Of a stretch of 64,000 nt of DNA, positions 25,501 to 30,120 are shown piece after piece. Positions within the stretch are counted from its first letter, which is position 1. Every line of letters starts with the position of its first letter. The position numbers were made by a program, and so were the translations under genes. The DNA is from Nereocystis luetkeana (Eukaryota; Sar; Phaeophyceae; Laminariales; Laminariaceae): contig JARUPZ010000013.1 in assembly GCA_031213475.1 (NCBI GenBank), positions 2,317,231 through 2,381,230 of the forward strand, written 5' to 3'. Under the pieces are notes generated by a model that was given only the letters and a program-made list of their open reading frames with translations, ran no database searches and had not been told where the DNA came from.

Positions 25501-26340
25501 ATAAACTTGCTGGGCGGGGGGGGGGGGGGGCAGCAGGAAAAATCAACGACGCCGAGCGAAGCCACCGTGATACATGGGTGCGGGGGGGCATCGCATCGCG
25601 CGTGTCGCGGGCGGGCGAGCAGAGAAGACGGAGACGGAGACTATACGACGGCAGTTTTGATATTAATAATATTAATATTAACAGTAGGCAAAACGATGGC
25701 ATCCATCGAAAAGGGAAAGAGAGACGGAGGGGGGAACGCCTGCCCCAAGCATATGCCCAAAAGAACATCCCATTCATCGGTGTCTGTTGCTCTGCTGGCC
25801 TGTTAGTGGTATGACATAGGAACATGCTGGCGGGATGCGCCCGTGGGAACCGAGGGGTCGAGCTGGCGCCCTTGCTTGGCCGAACGGCGATGGTCTCTGT
25901 TTGAGAACTCTTGGCATGCCTTGCTCTCTCTCGCCCTCGCTGCAATAGTTTCTCGGATCGATATTTAAAAAGTGCAGGATCGTATTTGTGTGCTTGCTGT
26001 GTGAGCACACGACTCTGCGTGCTGCTGCTGCTGATGTTGCAGAACTCTGTGCTGCACTACTACTGTGTGTAGGCACATGCCGAACGCGCCCCGTGCTTGC
26101 CCCTGAGGAAGAATGCAGCCTGTGCGGAGATGGGAACAGGAAGGTGCACGAGTGCAGGCACGGCAGCCCAAACGAGGTCCCTAACGTCGCAGCTCGACTG
26201 CGTCTAAACCTGTAGCCACCTGCCAGGCTGCCAGGTCGTCTGCAGTAGAGAGCTTTTAGGGCTGGCTGGATTAAACGAGTTGCCTCACCTGCTGCAACCC
26301 CTCCGCCGAGGCACACCATATCGAACTGCTCGAACGGCAT
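1210..26340 (-). CDS. Monodehydroascorbate reductase-like flavoprotein gene, 5' part (four exons, continues off left edge)
   Basis: Spliced minus-strand gene with exons 26289-26340, 3288-3463, 2817-2872 and 1210-1306. The phases agree at every junction (1, 0 and 2). The joined protein starts MPFEQFDMVCLGGGVAAG, the GxGxxG-type FAD-binding fold entry of the pyridine nucleotide-disulfide oxidoreductases. It continues with LAPYERSELSK, which corresponds to the APYERPALSK motif of monodehydroascorbate reductases. Then come a SSGNGREKR stretch, where the family has GSGGER, and WYREKGV, where it has EWYxEKGI. Enzymes of this family use FAD and NAD(P)H to regenerate ascorbate from its radical in the ascorbate-glutathione cycle. 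The assignment to MDAR rather than a related reductase (AIF- or rubredoxin-reductase-like) rests on these motifs. Compartment unknown: the frame stays open upstream of the chosen ATG, so a targeting extension is possible. The NADH-binding and C-terminal domains lie outside the window. The 22.8-kb first intron is the least certain part. Confidence 0.7.
2097..2715 (+). repeat. (ACT)n trinucleotide array split by a MITE
   Basis: Imperfect ACT/CTA repeats fill 2097-2371 and 2481-2715, with occasional GCT and CAC variants. A roughly 105-bp palindromic MITE sits between the two halves and no other sequence intervenes, so it inserted into a pre-existing array. Long poly-Val, poly-Tyr and poly-Leu frames here are artefacts of the repeat. 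Confidence 0.95.
2374..2478. mobile_element. MITE-1 copy (palindromic, TTACGGGGG ends)
   Basis: Near-perfect palindrome: TTACGGGGGGCCATAATTAA at the left end is mirrored at the right, with an AT-rich centre that reads ACAATATTTGG. It is flanked by TA on both sides. There is no coding capacity. At least thirteen relatives occur in the window. Confidence 0.9.
2817..2872 (-). CDS. MDAR-like exon 3
   Basis: A long pyrimidine-rich intron end with acceptor GGCAG precedes 2872. The exon is 56 nt and ends AAGAG|GTACGA in phase 2. It reads AWGNKTFPYTSSGNGREKR, equivalent to the FHTCVGSGGER region of the family. Reading past the donor stays open to a stop at 2744, so an unspliced short form would be possible. 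The phase-matched next exon at 1306 argues for splicing. Confidence 0.75.
3288..3463 (-). CDS. MDAR-like exon 2 (APYERxxLSK motif)
   Basis: Acceptor TGTTGTTCCAG precedes 3463 and donor CAG|GTGAGA follows 3288; the exon has 176 nt, entry phase 1, exit phase 0. It encodes YWAEEVVSLLN, then KMCIISAYPDG, LAPYERSELSK and SNLHLRDWQ. This is the helix, second strand and substrate-side loop that follow the glycine motif in monodehydroascorbate reductases. The exon is about 15 residues longer than typical in the helix-strand connection (NVAAAQPGFVRP). Codon-level GC is clearly higher than in the flanking AT-rich intron. Confidence 0.8.
4095..5862. repeat. 18-bp satellite in three arms of alternating orientation
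   Basis: The degenerate unit GGTTACATCCGACTGAAC (18 bp) runs forward at about 4095-4500, in reverse complement at about 4510-5435, and forward again at about 5436-5862. A spacer of the type ATCAGATGTAGCCCTGTCC recurs near 4743, 4977, 5069 and 5280, and in inverse form near 5785. This indicates a higher-order unit of roughly 0.2 kb. Since 18 bp is a multiple of three, many frames stay open (TAxLHP-type or GCNRSV-type peptides), but these are by-products. Confidence 0.9.
5866..6365 (-). mobile_element. C-tail repeat R1, full-length copy (about 0.5 kb)
   Basis: On the minus strand it runs from GGTTGGGTTGGC through TGTCTGCCTGGTCGGTG-like and TACGACTACGGCCATGCAT to GAGTAccccc. It matches 42415-42912 on the plus strand over its whole length. 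No coding capacity; no clear terminal inverted repeats or poly(A). It belongs to a dispersed non-autonomous family. Confidence 0.7.
6372..6800 (-). repeat. Satellite stub and partial copies of C-tail repeat R1
   Basis: A short forward piece of the 18-bp satellite (6375-6425) is followed by a G-rich run and then by partial minus-strand copies of R1. The shared segments include CATCCCTACAATTCCGGGAC and GACCAGGCAGACAT. The right part (6540-6800) is more diverged. Confidence 0.6.
7402..7505. mobile_element. MITE-1 copy
   Basis: Palindromic ends TTACGGGGGACCATAGT and its mirror, with the family's AT-rich centre. No coding capacity. Confidence 0.9.
7735..7895. repeat. AAGGCGGT repeat, copy 1
   Basis: About 160 bp is shared with 12020-12175 on the same strand: AAGGCGGTGGT, GTGCCAGTAAGAGCAA, CGAGTGCGACTCGCCAGT-type and CGGGATACCGCCTTACT segments. 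The ends AAGGCGGT and ACCGCCTTA are inverse to each other, so it is probably a small inverted-repeat element. Confidence 0.65.
8789..8840 (+). repeat. Short tandem duplication
   Basis: GTTCCCCATTTTTTTTCTCG occurs twice, about 30 bp apart. The neighbourhood (8380-8920) contains T-rich and A-rich runs and a TGAGGAGCTCT motif that recurs near 38330 and 47790. No gene recognised. Confidence 0.6.
9181..9275. mobile_element. MITE-2 copy (CTGCAGTCCCGTTTTGGGG hairpin)
   Basis: Almost complete palindrome of about 90 bp: GGACTGCCGTCCCGTTTTGG on the left and the inverse GTCCCCAACATGGGACTGCG on the right, with a short centre containing the GTGATTTGT arm. Confidence 0.85.
9501..9612. mobile_element. MITE-1 copy
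   Basis: TACGGGGGACCATAGGAGAC left end, mirrored by ACTATGGTCCCCGGTA. The centre contains TACCTGGTA. Confidence 0.85.
10052..10155. mobile_element. MITE-1 copy
   Basis: TTACAGGGGACCATAGTAAA left end and the inverse GGCCCCCCGTAA right end, with the standard AT-rich centre. Confidence 0.88.
10186..10312. mobile_element. Diverged MITE-1-like palindrome (ATCAGAACC type)
   Basis: GGGGGGGCATAGTAATACG and GTAATCAGAACCCACGA on the left face TGGTTCTGATTAGTCTACTA on the right. Related variants lie at 13790-13880 and 49723-49822, and share the GTTCTGATT arm. Confidence 0.55.
11190..11400 (+). repeat. (CGGGT)n pentanucleotide array
   Basis: About 27 near-perfect CGGGT units run from 11231 to 11370, introduced by CACGGGTCATGACCCGACG. 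The same lead-in (CACGGGTCATGATTCGGC) precedes a shorter degenerate version at 35425-35600. This suggests a dispersed repeat within which the pentamer expanded. All six frames read Gly-Ser-Arg-Val or Asp-Pro-Thr-Arg repeats, so no protein is inferred. Confidence 0.95.
12020..12175. repeat. AAGGCGGT repeat, copy 2
   Basis: Shares with 7735-7895 the segments AAGGCGGTGGT, GTGCCAGTAAGAGCAA, AGCGATTTTGACCGC and CGGGATACCGCCTTACT. Diverged by a few percent plus small indels. Confidence 0.65.
12253..12344. mobile_element. MITE-2 copy
   Basis: CTGCAGTCCCGTTCTGGGGA on the left and its imperfect inverse ATACGGGACTGCGGTC on the right, about 90 bp in all. Confidence 0.8.
13433..13524. mobile_element. 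MITE-2 copy
   Basis: CAGTCCCGTTTTGGGGACAA, centre TAGAAGTTAAG, then the inverse TTTGTCCCCAAATCGGGACT. Confidence 0.85.
13790..13880. mobile_element. MITE-1-like palindrome, diverged
   Basis: AATCAGAAACCAAATATGGC on the left is mirrored by GTGGGTTCTGATT on the right. It lacks the G-rich outermost ends of the canonical copies. Confidence 0.4.
13910..14240 (-). mobile_element. tRNA-like dimeric repeat (possible third SINE type)
   Basis: On the minus strand, TACCCCTATAGCTCAGTAGG (a good A box) is followed about 45 nt later by GGGTTCGAACC (an exact B box). About 60 bp, from GATCGATCxGTCTTTTACCCC through the A box to CACCTTCACA, occurs twice, at 14165-14235 and 13913-13985, as a direct repeat. 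Only the first copy carries a B box. D- and anticodon-stem pairing is poor, so this is not called as a functional tRNA gene. Confidence 0.55.
14687..14787. mobile_element. MITE-2 copy, diverged
   Basis: GAACCGCAGTCCTGTTTTGG on the left and TACTGCAGTCC plus AAAAGGGTTA on the right. The inner arm is imperfect. Confidence 0.7.
15113..15468 (+). mobile_element. SINE-A copy 2 (full length)
   Basis: Intact A and B boxes, the second with a four-base duplication (GGGTTCGTTCGAGCCCC), then the core and tail, ending in an A-rich tract. It is the first member of a SINE cluster extending to 18.0 kb. Confidence 0.88.
15655..15855 (-). repeat. Dispersed repeat R3, partial
   Basis: On the minus strand it contains TTGAATCATCC, CAGTGTCAGTCCTGATTC and TAGGTGGTCAC, shared in diverged form with 18800-19030, 23866-24060, 29466-29600 and 56885-57040. 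No coding capacity or clear ends seen. Confidence 0.45.
15856..16083 (+). mobile_element. SINE-A copy 3 (5'-truncated)
   Basis: Begins at GGCACAATTCGATGCGAG, within the body. It lacks the tRNA head but keeps the core and tail and ends in about 45 A residues. The 5' truncation is what target-primed reverse transcription commonly produces. The next SINE begins 4-5 bp after the poly(A). Confidence 0.85.
16086..16430 (+). mobile_element. SINE-A copy 4 (full length)
   Basis: Head with A box and B box (GGGTTCGAGCCC), core, tail and about 21 A at the end. Confidence 0.88.
16436..16545 (+). repeat. Dispersed repeat R3, partial
   Basis: TTCTACCCGTCGACATCCAG and CTTCCATCCTAGAGAGAA are shared with 23880-23960 and, inverted, with 18910-19010. 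Confidence 0.5.
16621..17240 (+). mobile_element. SINE-B copy (tRNA-derived), split by a 274-bp insertion
   Basis: The head CCCCGGTGGCTTGGTAGGTG (A box) continues after the insert with GGGTTCAAGTCTCACC (B box). Then come the core (CGATGAAAATCGACGAGCAG, GCGCGACAAAA, AAGGCACGTACCG) and a tail ending in an A-rich GATATTAAAAGAAAAAG. Compare the uninterrupted minus-strand copies at 24965-25321 and 29795-30120. Confidence 0.8.
16659..16932. mobile_element. Solo-LTR-like insertion in SINE-B
   Basis: A 274-bp segment with ends TGTTA...TAACA interrupts the SINE-B head. The four bases CGTG occur on both sides but once in the intact SINE copies, so they look like a target-site duplication. TG...CA ends, short flanking duplication and lack of coding sequence fit a solo long terminal repeat. 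A non-LTR alternative, such as a small TIR element, is not excluded. The host copy is a few percent diverged, so it is not very old. Confidence 0.45.
17266..17604 (+). mobile_element. SINE-A copy 5 (full length)
   Basis: Intact boxes A and B, core and tail, ending in an A-rich AAAAATAAAAATAAAAAAA tract. Confidence 0.88.
17620..17835 (-). repeat. Dispersed repeat R4, partial
   Basis: TACGGCAGGCACGACATACA followed by an A-rich GAAA/ACAAA tract is the inverse of 18215-18345 and parallels 24065-24190. No coding capacity. Confidence 0.5.
17866..17996 (+). mobile_element. SINE-A copy 6 (3' fragment)
   Basis: Only the tail part from GTACCGTAGCGGGAAGGGG to the A-rich end is present. Confidence 0.8.
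18000..18380 (+). repeat. T-rich repeat R4, longest copy
   Basis: A long TTTTC/TTTGTTT-rich stretch ends in TGTGTATGTCGTGCCTGTCG, which is inverse to 17625-17650 and 24065-24090. Hydrophobic open frames here (Phe, Leu, Ser-rich) follow from composition and are not called as proteins. Confidence 0.5.
18800..19030 (-). repeat. Dispersed repeat R3, minus copy
   Basis: The inverse of 23866-24060 over nearly its whole length. Shared pieces are TTCTACCCGTCGACATCCA, GATTCTTCAATCCTAGAAGA and CTACGCCACAGAGATACTAC. It contains a doubled ACCAGGTACCAGGTAC. Confidence 0.6.
19322..19520 (+). repeat. (GTT)n / (GCT)n trinucleotide tract
   Basis: About 30 GTT units run from 19330 to 19416, then degrade into GCT/GTT/GAT. 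Poly-Asn, poly-Thr and poly-Leu frames are artefacts. Confidence 0.95.
20007..20818. mobile_element. 0.81-kb terminal-inverted-repeat element
   Basis: The left end GGCCCATCTTAACGAGAACA and right end (read inversely) GGGTTCATCTTAACGAACAA match over about 30 bp, and both continue to ATGATA. TAAG flanks both sides. The interior has a GC-rich block (20220-20660) open on both strands, including a 124-residue minus-strand frame whose C-terminal part reads AIDFLSEVVTWSVLMWFARQ. No transposase signature (DDE or zinc finger) is recognised, so it is probably a non-autonomous or captured-sequence element. Confidence 0.6.
20896..21823. mobile_element. Long MITE-2 relative (0.93 kb)
   Basis: Begins TTTTTAGGACTGCAGTCCAG then TTTTGGGGACAAAGTAC, and ends TTAGTCCCCAAAACTGGATT then GCGGTCCCAAAAGGG. 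These are the two arms of the roughly 90-bp MITE-2 hairpins, here separated by about 0.84 kb. The interior carries a 184-codon open frame on the minus strand (21140-21694) with no family I recognise. It is a candidate parental or larger non-autonomous form of MITE-2. Confidence 0.65.
21908..22100 (+). mobile_element. SINE-A copy 7 (5'-truncated)
   Basis: Starts GGTAGGCACAATTCGATGCG, keeps core and tail, and ends in A8 followed by a (CA)n run. The truncation point is within about 10 bp of that of copy 3. Confidence 0.82.
22380..22706 (+). mobile_element. LINE remnant: C-terminus of a reverse-transcriptase ORF
   Basis: The plus-strand peptide pieces ETTVRKRRTLFAG and FVARMGGERLPKRVMFEGL, then GGQRKGYFGRQEQDSK and GCLERDLSLF, match the conserved tail downstream of the RT domain in jockey-like LINEs (RKRRxLFAGFVARMxxxRLPKRVxFGEL...GGQ...DL). 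The two pieces lie in different frames, with a shift near 22495, and the RT domain itself is absent. It is therefore a dead fragment of a few hundred bp. It lies in the proposed giant intron, antisense to the MDAR-like gene. Confidence 0.75.
22750..22843. mobile_element. MITE-2 copy (best palindrome)
   Basis: CCCTTTAGAACCGCAGTCCC and its inverse GGGACCGCGGTTCTAAAAGG enclose a nearly perfect inner arm (CAAACTACTTGAAATTTGAG). The full length can fold into one hairpin. Confidence 0.9.
23866..24190 (+). repeat. Dispersed repeats R3 and R4 side by side
   Basis: R3 (23866-24060) contains TTCTACCCGTCGACATCCA and CTACGCCACAGAGATACTAC. R4 (24062-24190) starts TACGACAGGCACGACATGCA and then has a GAAA-rich stretch. 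The same neighbours occur in inverse order at 18215-19030, so they may be one longer element. Confidence 0.5.
24965..25321 (-). mobile_element. SINE-B copy, minus strand
   Basis: On the minus strand: a GCGTCCCCGGTGGCTTGGTA-like head, a B box close to GGGTTCAAGCCTCACC, GCAAGAAAAAGT-type linker, the core (CGATGAAAGTCGACGAGCAG, then TGCGCGACAAAAAATAAAGG) and the tail CCACGGCTTGTCCAGAAGAT. It ends in an A-rich tract (T-rich on the plus strand at 24967-25000). Confidence 0.85.
26289..26340 (-). CDS. MDAR-like exon 1 (N-terminus, FAD-binding GGGVAAG)
   Basis: The ATG lies at 26340-26338 and the exon ends at 26289 before GTGAGG, in phase 1. It encodes MPFEQFDMVCLGGGVAA plus one base of a Gly codon. 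The next coding exon in sense order (3463-3288) starts with the two bases that complete Gly and then reads YWAEEVV, giving the family's GGGVAAGYxA. The same frame is open upstream, with another ATG near 26456 followed by a leucine-rich stretch. An acceptor-like CCAG precedes 26441, so the protein may instead begin further upstream with a targeting peptide. Confidence 0.6.
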
Positions 26341-27876
26341 CTCGTCTGCTGGGTCGTCAGCTCTCGTGCGTCCTTCGTTGCCCAGTAGAAACAGTGGGTG
26401 CAGCAGCAGTGGACAGAGCTGGGAAACTGGATCAAGGCAATCTGGAAACAACATGTTCTTTTTTTTTCTCTCGCAGTGCTGGGCTGTGTATTTCATCATC
26501 AATCAAGAACAGGAACGCCGTCGGAAAGTATACTAAACCCGTGAGCGTTGTTCTTGATTCAAAAGAGCTTGACTTTCCTCTGTGTTCTGGTCGCGACGAA
26601 GGAGCTCACGGGACAGCCACGCCTGTCTATCATCACCACGTGAAACAAGGCTAACAGAATCTGGAAGGAATATTGGGTGAGCGCTGTCAGAGTGAAAGAC
26701 TGCTAGATATTTCCACATGTCCATTCCGCTTATTTTTGAGAATGAAAATATCCCTACTACTGTGACTGTTGTACGATCGCGCTTTGGCTGCTACCAGGTA
26801 CCAGGTATGAGTTTGAGCCGAGCTCCAACGCCGACTTGAGGGAGCCCTATATAGCCAAGGAAAGATCCTCTGCTGCTACAGCAGTGGCGAGGGCAGGTTC
26901 AACCTCAGCTGTAGATACTCACCGCAAAGTTGCTGTCACACTATTGTCGCGTGGGAGAGGGGAGAGACCTCAGCTCTTGGGGTACTGCTGTACCTGGTAC
27001 TATAATAGCCTGGGTATTTCAGGCAGGAGTCACTTGCTTGTGTGCACAGCAGCAGTGGGCGCAACAACGCAGCGAACAGAGTGTGGTGTTGCTCTGCGGA
27101 CTGCGGACCCACGCTGCTCGGCCTCCTAACTGTGAAGTAAAGGATTGTGATACCGTGACGAAGTCATTTGCACGAAGTCTACACGCCATGCTTTAACATA
27201 TACAGTAGGTAGACAGCAGCAGCAATAGCAACAACGGCAGTCTTCGCCGTTGCAGACGCCCCAAAACCTGCACACGCCGGAAAATTTGAATGATATGCCC
27301 GCTACGAGTACAGATACATGCACGAGTTACGGGCCGGTATATATACCAGATACAGAGTGCCAGGTTTTTGAATTTCGAAACTACTCTATGTACCGGTCAA
27401 GATGTACCAGGTATACTCGTACTGATGTACCAGGTACGTACGTGAGAAGGGTAGTCTGAACATAATTTCTTGCCGAAAAAGCGTGTCACGTACATGCCCA
27501 TTCATCGTTTGGGTCCAGAAAACAAGGGAAACAATGTACAGGTACCTGGTACACTACAGATCAGATAGACTACAGCAGCAGTAGTAGAGTCCCTCCCCAA
27601 CCAATGTTGACTGCCGTTTATTGCCGCCTTTTCTGTACGTACACAGATGCGAATGCGTGTGCGCGGGCCCGTGTAGGCAAGCAACCGCCAGATCGAATGG
27701 TCACCCACTTGAAAAATAATCGTTTTTACGGTACTCGTACCAATATACTGGCACGTAACAATACCCACGGGCTTCTGGTATTTCGGTGTGTTTCGACCTT
27801 TTTCATACCAGGTACCAGGTATCATATTTCCACAAGATACTGCCCGATAAAACATAGTCGGTTGAATGTTCTGTCG

Positions 27877-27955
27877 TTTCCTTCCAACCTTGCGTTGATG
27901 GCATCTTGCAAATTCTCGAAGCGTGTGCGACCGGCGAAGCCAACGGCAACTCCAG
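27877..27955 (-). CDS. Candidate exon of an unknown minus-strand gene
   Basis: After an acceptor-like TAATGCCGCAG the minus strand reads TGVAVGFAGRTRFENLQDAI and NA, then a donor-like CAAG|GTTGGA. Without splicing the frame continues RLEGNDRTFNRLCFIG before a stop. The amino acid composition is protein-like, but I recognise no family and no partner exon. It could be an upstream exon of the MDAR-like gene, a separate gene or chance. The exact ends are approximate. Confidence 0.2.
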
Positions 27956-28765
27956 TGCTGCGGCATTACCGGGTAAGTTACTGCCTGTGATCAGCTGCCT
28001 GTGATACAGGCGTACCCAAGGGTTCGAACCACCAGGGATGGTACGAGTATTGTAAGTAATGTACCTGAACCTTGAGACTCGGCGAGGTAATTACCCAGAA
28101 CCTGTTCTTCCAGGTACCTACCTGTACCCTAAAGCCGGGGATGAAAAATGCGATATCCCCGGGGGTGGGCACGGATATAATCTTAAAGTTGCACGCGCGA
28201 TACGTCCGCTAGTACTGCTGAAGACAACCAGGTACATTAGTACTATGTAAAACGCCCACTAAAGTAAGGTTACCGAGCAAGTTGTGCCCCCCTTGCCCCT
28301 CTGCTTCAACAAGTTCACGGCTGGGATGTGCCCATATTTTGTGGCTACGTACCAAGTACCGGGTATAATACCAAGTATCGACCTTCTTTCCTCGCCTCGG
28401 ACAGATCAGATAGATAAATCCCGCCTGATGATCTACCAGTAGATCTGTTAGGGAAGGACTATCCCTGATCTGTATGATCTAGCTCACGTTGCCGGTTGGG
28501 AGCCATACCATCTGCGTGATCTACGGCAGTATCAGGTATATACTTCCTGGTGTGGATATGTACTATGGATAATACACGGATCCTGCACAATATTTCATAA
28601 CGGTGGGTCAGAATCTACCTGGTCTACATCGTAATATGCCTGACGTGTGACATTTCCCTTGTCGCCGATTCTGAATACGGTGGTGTACCGTTTCAAGGCC
28701 ATCCCGCGACAAGCCCACAAAGGTGGTCGTATCTCTGGAGAAGATCTTATCTTTTACTATTAGTA

Positions 28766-28868
28766 TTACGCAGGAACATAGTAAATAGGACCAAATGTTG
28801 TTAGGAAAAAGGGAAATATATAGGTTTTGGTGTGTGCCGTAGGTCCTATTTACTATGGCCCCCCGTAA
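28766..28868. mobile_element. MITE-1 copy
   Basis: TTACGCAGGAACATAGTAAA on the left, inverse TTTACTATGGCCCCCCGTAA on the right, with the family centre. Confidence 0.88.
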
Positions 28869-28973
28869 TACTTCAAAAAGTACCCTGTGCTAATTCCGAG
28901 TAGTTTTGTCTTCCCACTAGTTGCGGTGACAAGCCGATGTACCTGCGCTCATCTGTCTCTGCTATCGCCTTAA

Positions 28974-29060
28974 CCCTTTAAGTACTGCAGTCCCGTTTTG
29001 GGACAAACCACTTGGAATTAGAATGGTTCGCCCCCAAATCGGGACTGCGGTACTAAAGGG
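28974..29060. mobile_element. MITE-2 copy
   Basis: CCCTTTAAGTACTGCAGTCC and inverse GGGACTGCGGTACTAAAGGG. The outer arms contain a compensating pair of changes (AAGTACTGC and GCGGTACT), so pairing is kept. Confidence 0.88.
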
Positions 29061-29465
29061 GGATGGTCTTGAAAATGGGTATGCCACTGTTTTCACGCAT
29101 CGGGCGTATCGGGTCCCTAACTTCGTGATCTAGAACATGCGGCACAGCTATATGTATACCTGGTATATACGATACATCTCCCGGTTTATCGCATGATCTG
29201 TACGGTCTAGATCATGCTTGCCCGGTGGGTTCTGTTTGGGCCGGCTGGCTGCGCACATGTTTTTGCCGGATGGAATCTGTGTGCTACGGCTCTTGCTCAA
29301 CATATCATGACGGTTACTGTAGAATCTTCTGTGGATTGTCTACAGCCGTGTATAGATACTGTATACGTAGATCGTCATCTATCAGGCCGATGCGTGAAGT
29401 ACAAGTATTGAATACCCTGATACTCCGTATCATACCGGGTATCCAGTACCCAATGCCATTTTTGT

Positions 29466-29600
29466 ATAGTGTTGGTTGGCTTCACGTGAAACCGTTGTTT
29501 CTACCCAACCACATCACCACTCCATCAGTACACCCCAGTGTCCGTCCTGATTCTTCAACCTAGAGAGATGCAAACACTGCTGTCACAAGATTGTTGAGAG
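29466..29600 (+). repeat. Dispersed repeat R3, diverged copy
   Basis: CGTGAAACCGTTGTTTCTAC, CACCCCAGTGTCCGTCC and GATTCTTCAACCTAGAGA match the R3 copy at 23880-23950. Confidence 0.55.
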
Positions 29601-29659
29601 ACAGAGAAAGCCAAAATAATCGCAATTGGAGAAATAACAGCTGGTATATGTCAAATGGC

Positions 29660-29790
29660 AAAATCAAAATTCGATACATATCGACGAGAAGTGGGAATGT
29701 TGAGCTCTATGCGCGATGAAAACGAAGGCATGTATCATACATACCGGGGAAGAGAAAAGGCGGCATCTGTGAACACGGTTTGTCCAGAAG
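29660..29790 (+). mobile_element. SINE-B core and tail fragment
   Basis: ATATCGACGAGAAGTGGGAA, GCGCGATGAAAACGAAGGCA and ACGGTTTGTCCAGAAG correspond to the core and tail of SINE-B. The head is missing. It abuts the T-rich end of a complete minus-strand SINE-B, forming a tail-to-tail pair. Confidence 0.7.
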
Positions 29791-29794
29791 TTTT

Positions 29795-30120
29795 TTTTTT
29801 CATCATCACTTTTACTTTCCAGCCTAACTCGTAGGAGGTTTTACCCTCGGCGATCTTCTGGACAAGCCGTGGTCACAGGTATCGTCCCTTCTCCCTCCCG
29901 GTACGTGCGTTTGTTTTTTGTCGCGCATAGGGTTCAGCATTCCCACTGCTCGTCGATTTTCACCGAAAGTAGCTAACTCACGCTCTCGCGCTTTCCGCTA
30001 ATCATTTTTTTACCGCAAGAAAAAGCCCCTACGAGCATGCACTCGGTGAGACTGGGTCCCACGAAATTGATCTTGATAGGCACGCGGACCATCTACCAAG
30101 CCACCGGGGACGCCGGCCAT
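29795..30120 (-). mobile_element. SINE-B copy, minus strand (best preserved)
   Basis: On the minus strand: GGCGTCCCCGGTGGCTTGGT, A box GGCTTGGTAGATGG, GTGGGACCCAGTCTCACC at the B box (one change), core GGTGAAAATCGACGAGCAGT, tail ACGGCTTGTCCAGAAGATCG, and a terminal A-rich tract. Confidence 0.87.

Larger units (their letters stand above)
3464..26288 (-). other. Proposed 22.8-kb intron 1 of the MDAR-like gene
   Basis: No exon with recognisable similarity to a host gene was found between the two phase-matched exons. The interval is filled with an inverted satellite (4.1-5.9 kb), MITEs, a SINE cluster (15.1-18.0 kb), two TIR elements (20.0-21.8 kb), a LINE remnant (22.4-22.7 kb) and low-complexity tracts. 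Stretches such as 6.8-7.4, 8.2-9.1, 10.3-11.1, 12.4-13.0 and 18.4-19.2 kb show nothing I can name. Confidence 0.5.

Noticed and set aside
25774-26502. 242-codon minus-strand frame as one gene
   Set aside because: Only its first part around MPFEQFDMVCLGGGVAAG has recognisable similarity. It is cut by a donor at 26289, and the remainder reads like random GC-rich sequence.
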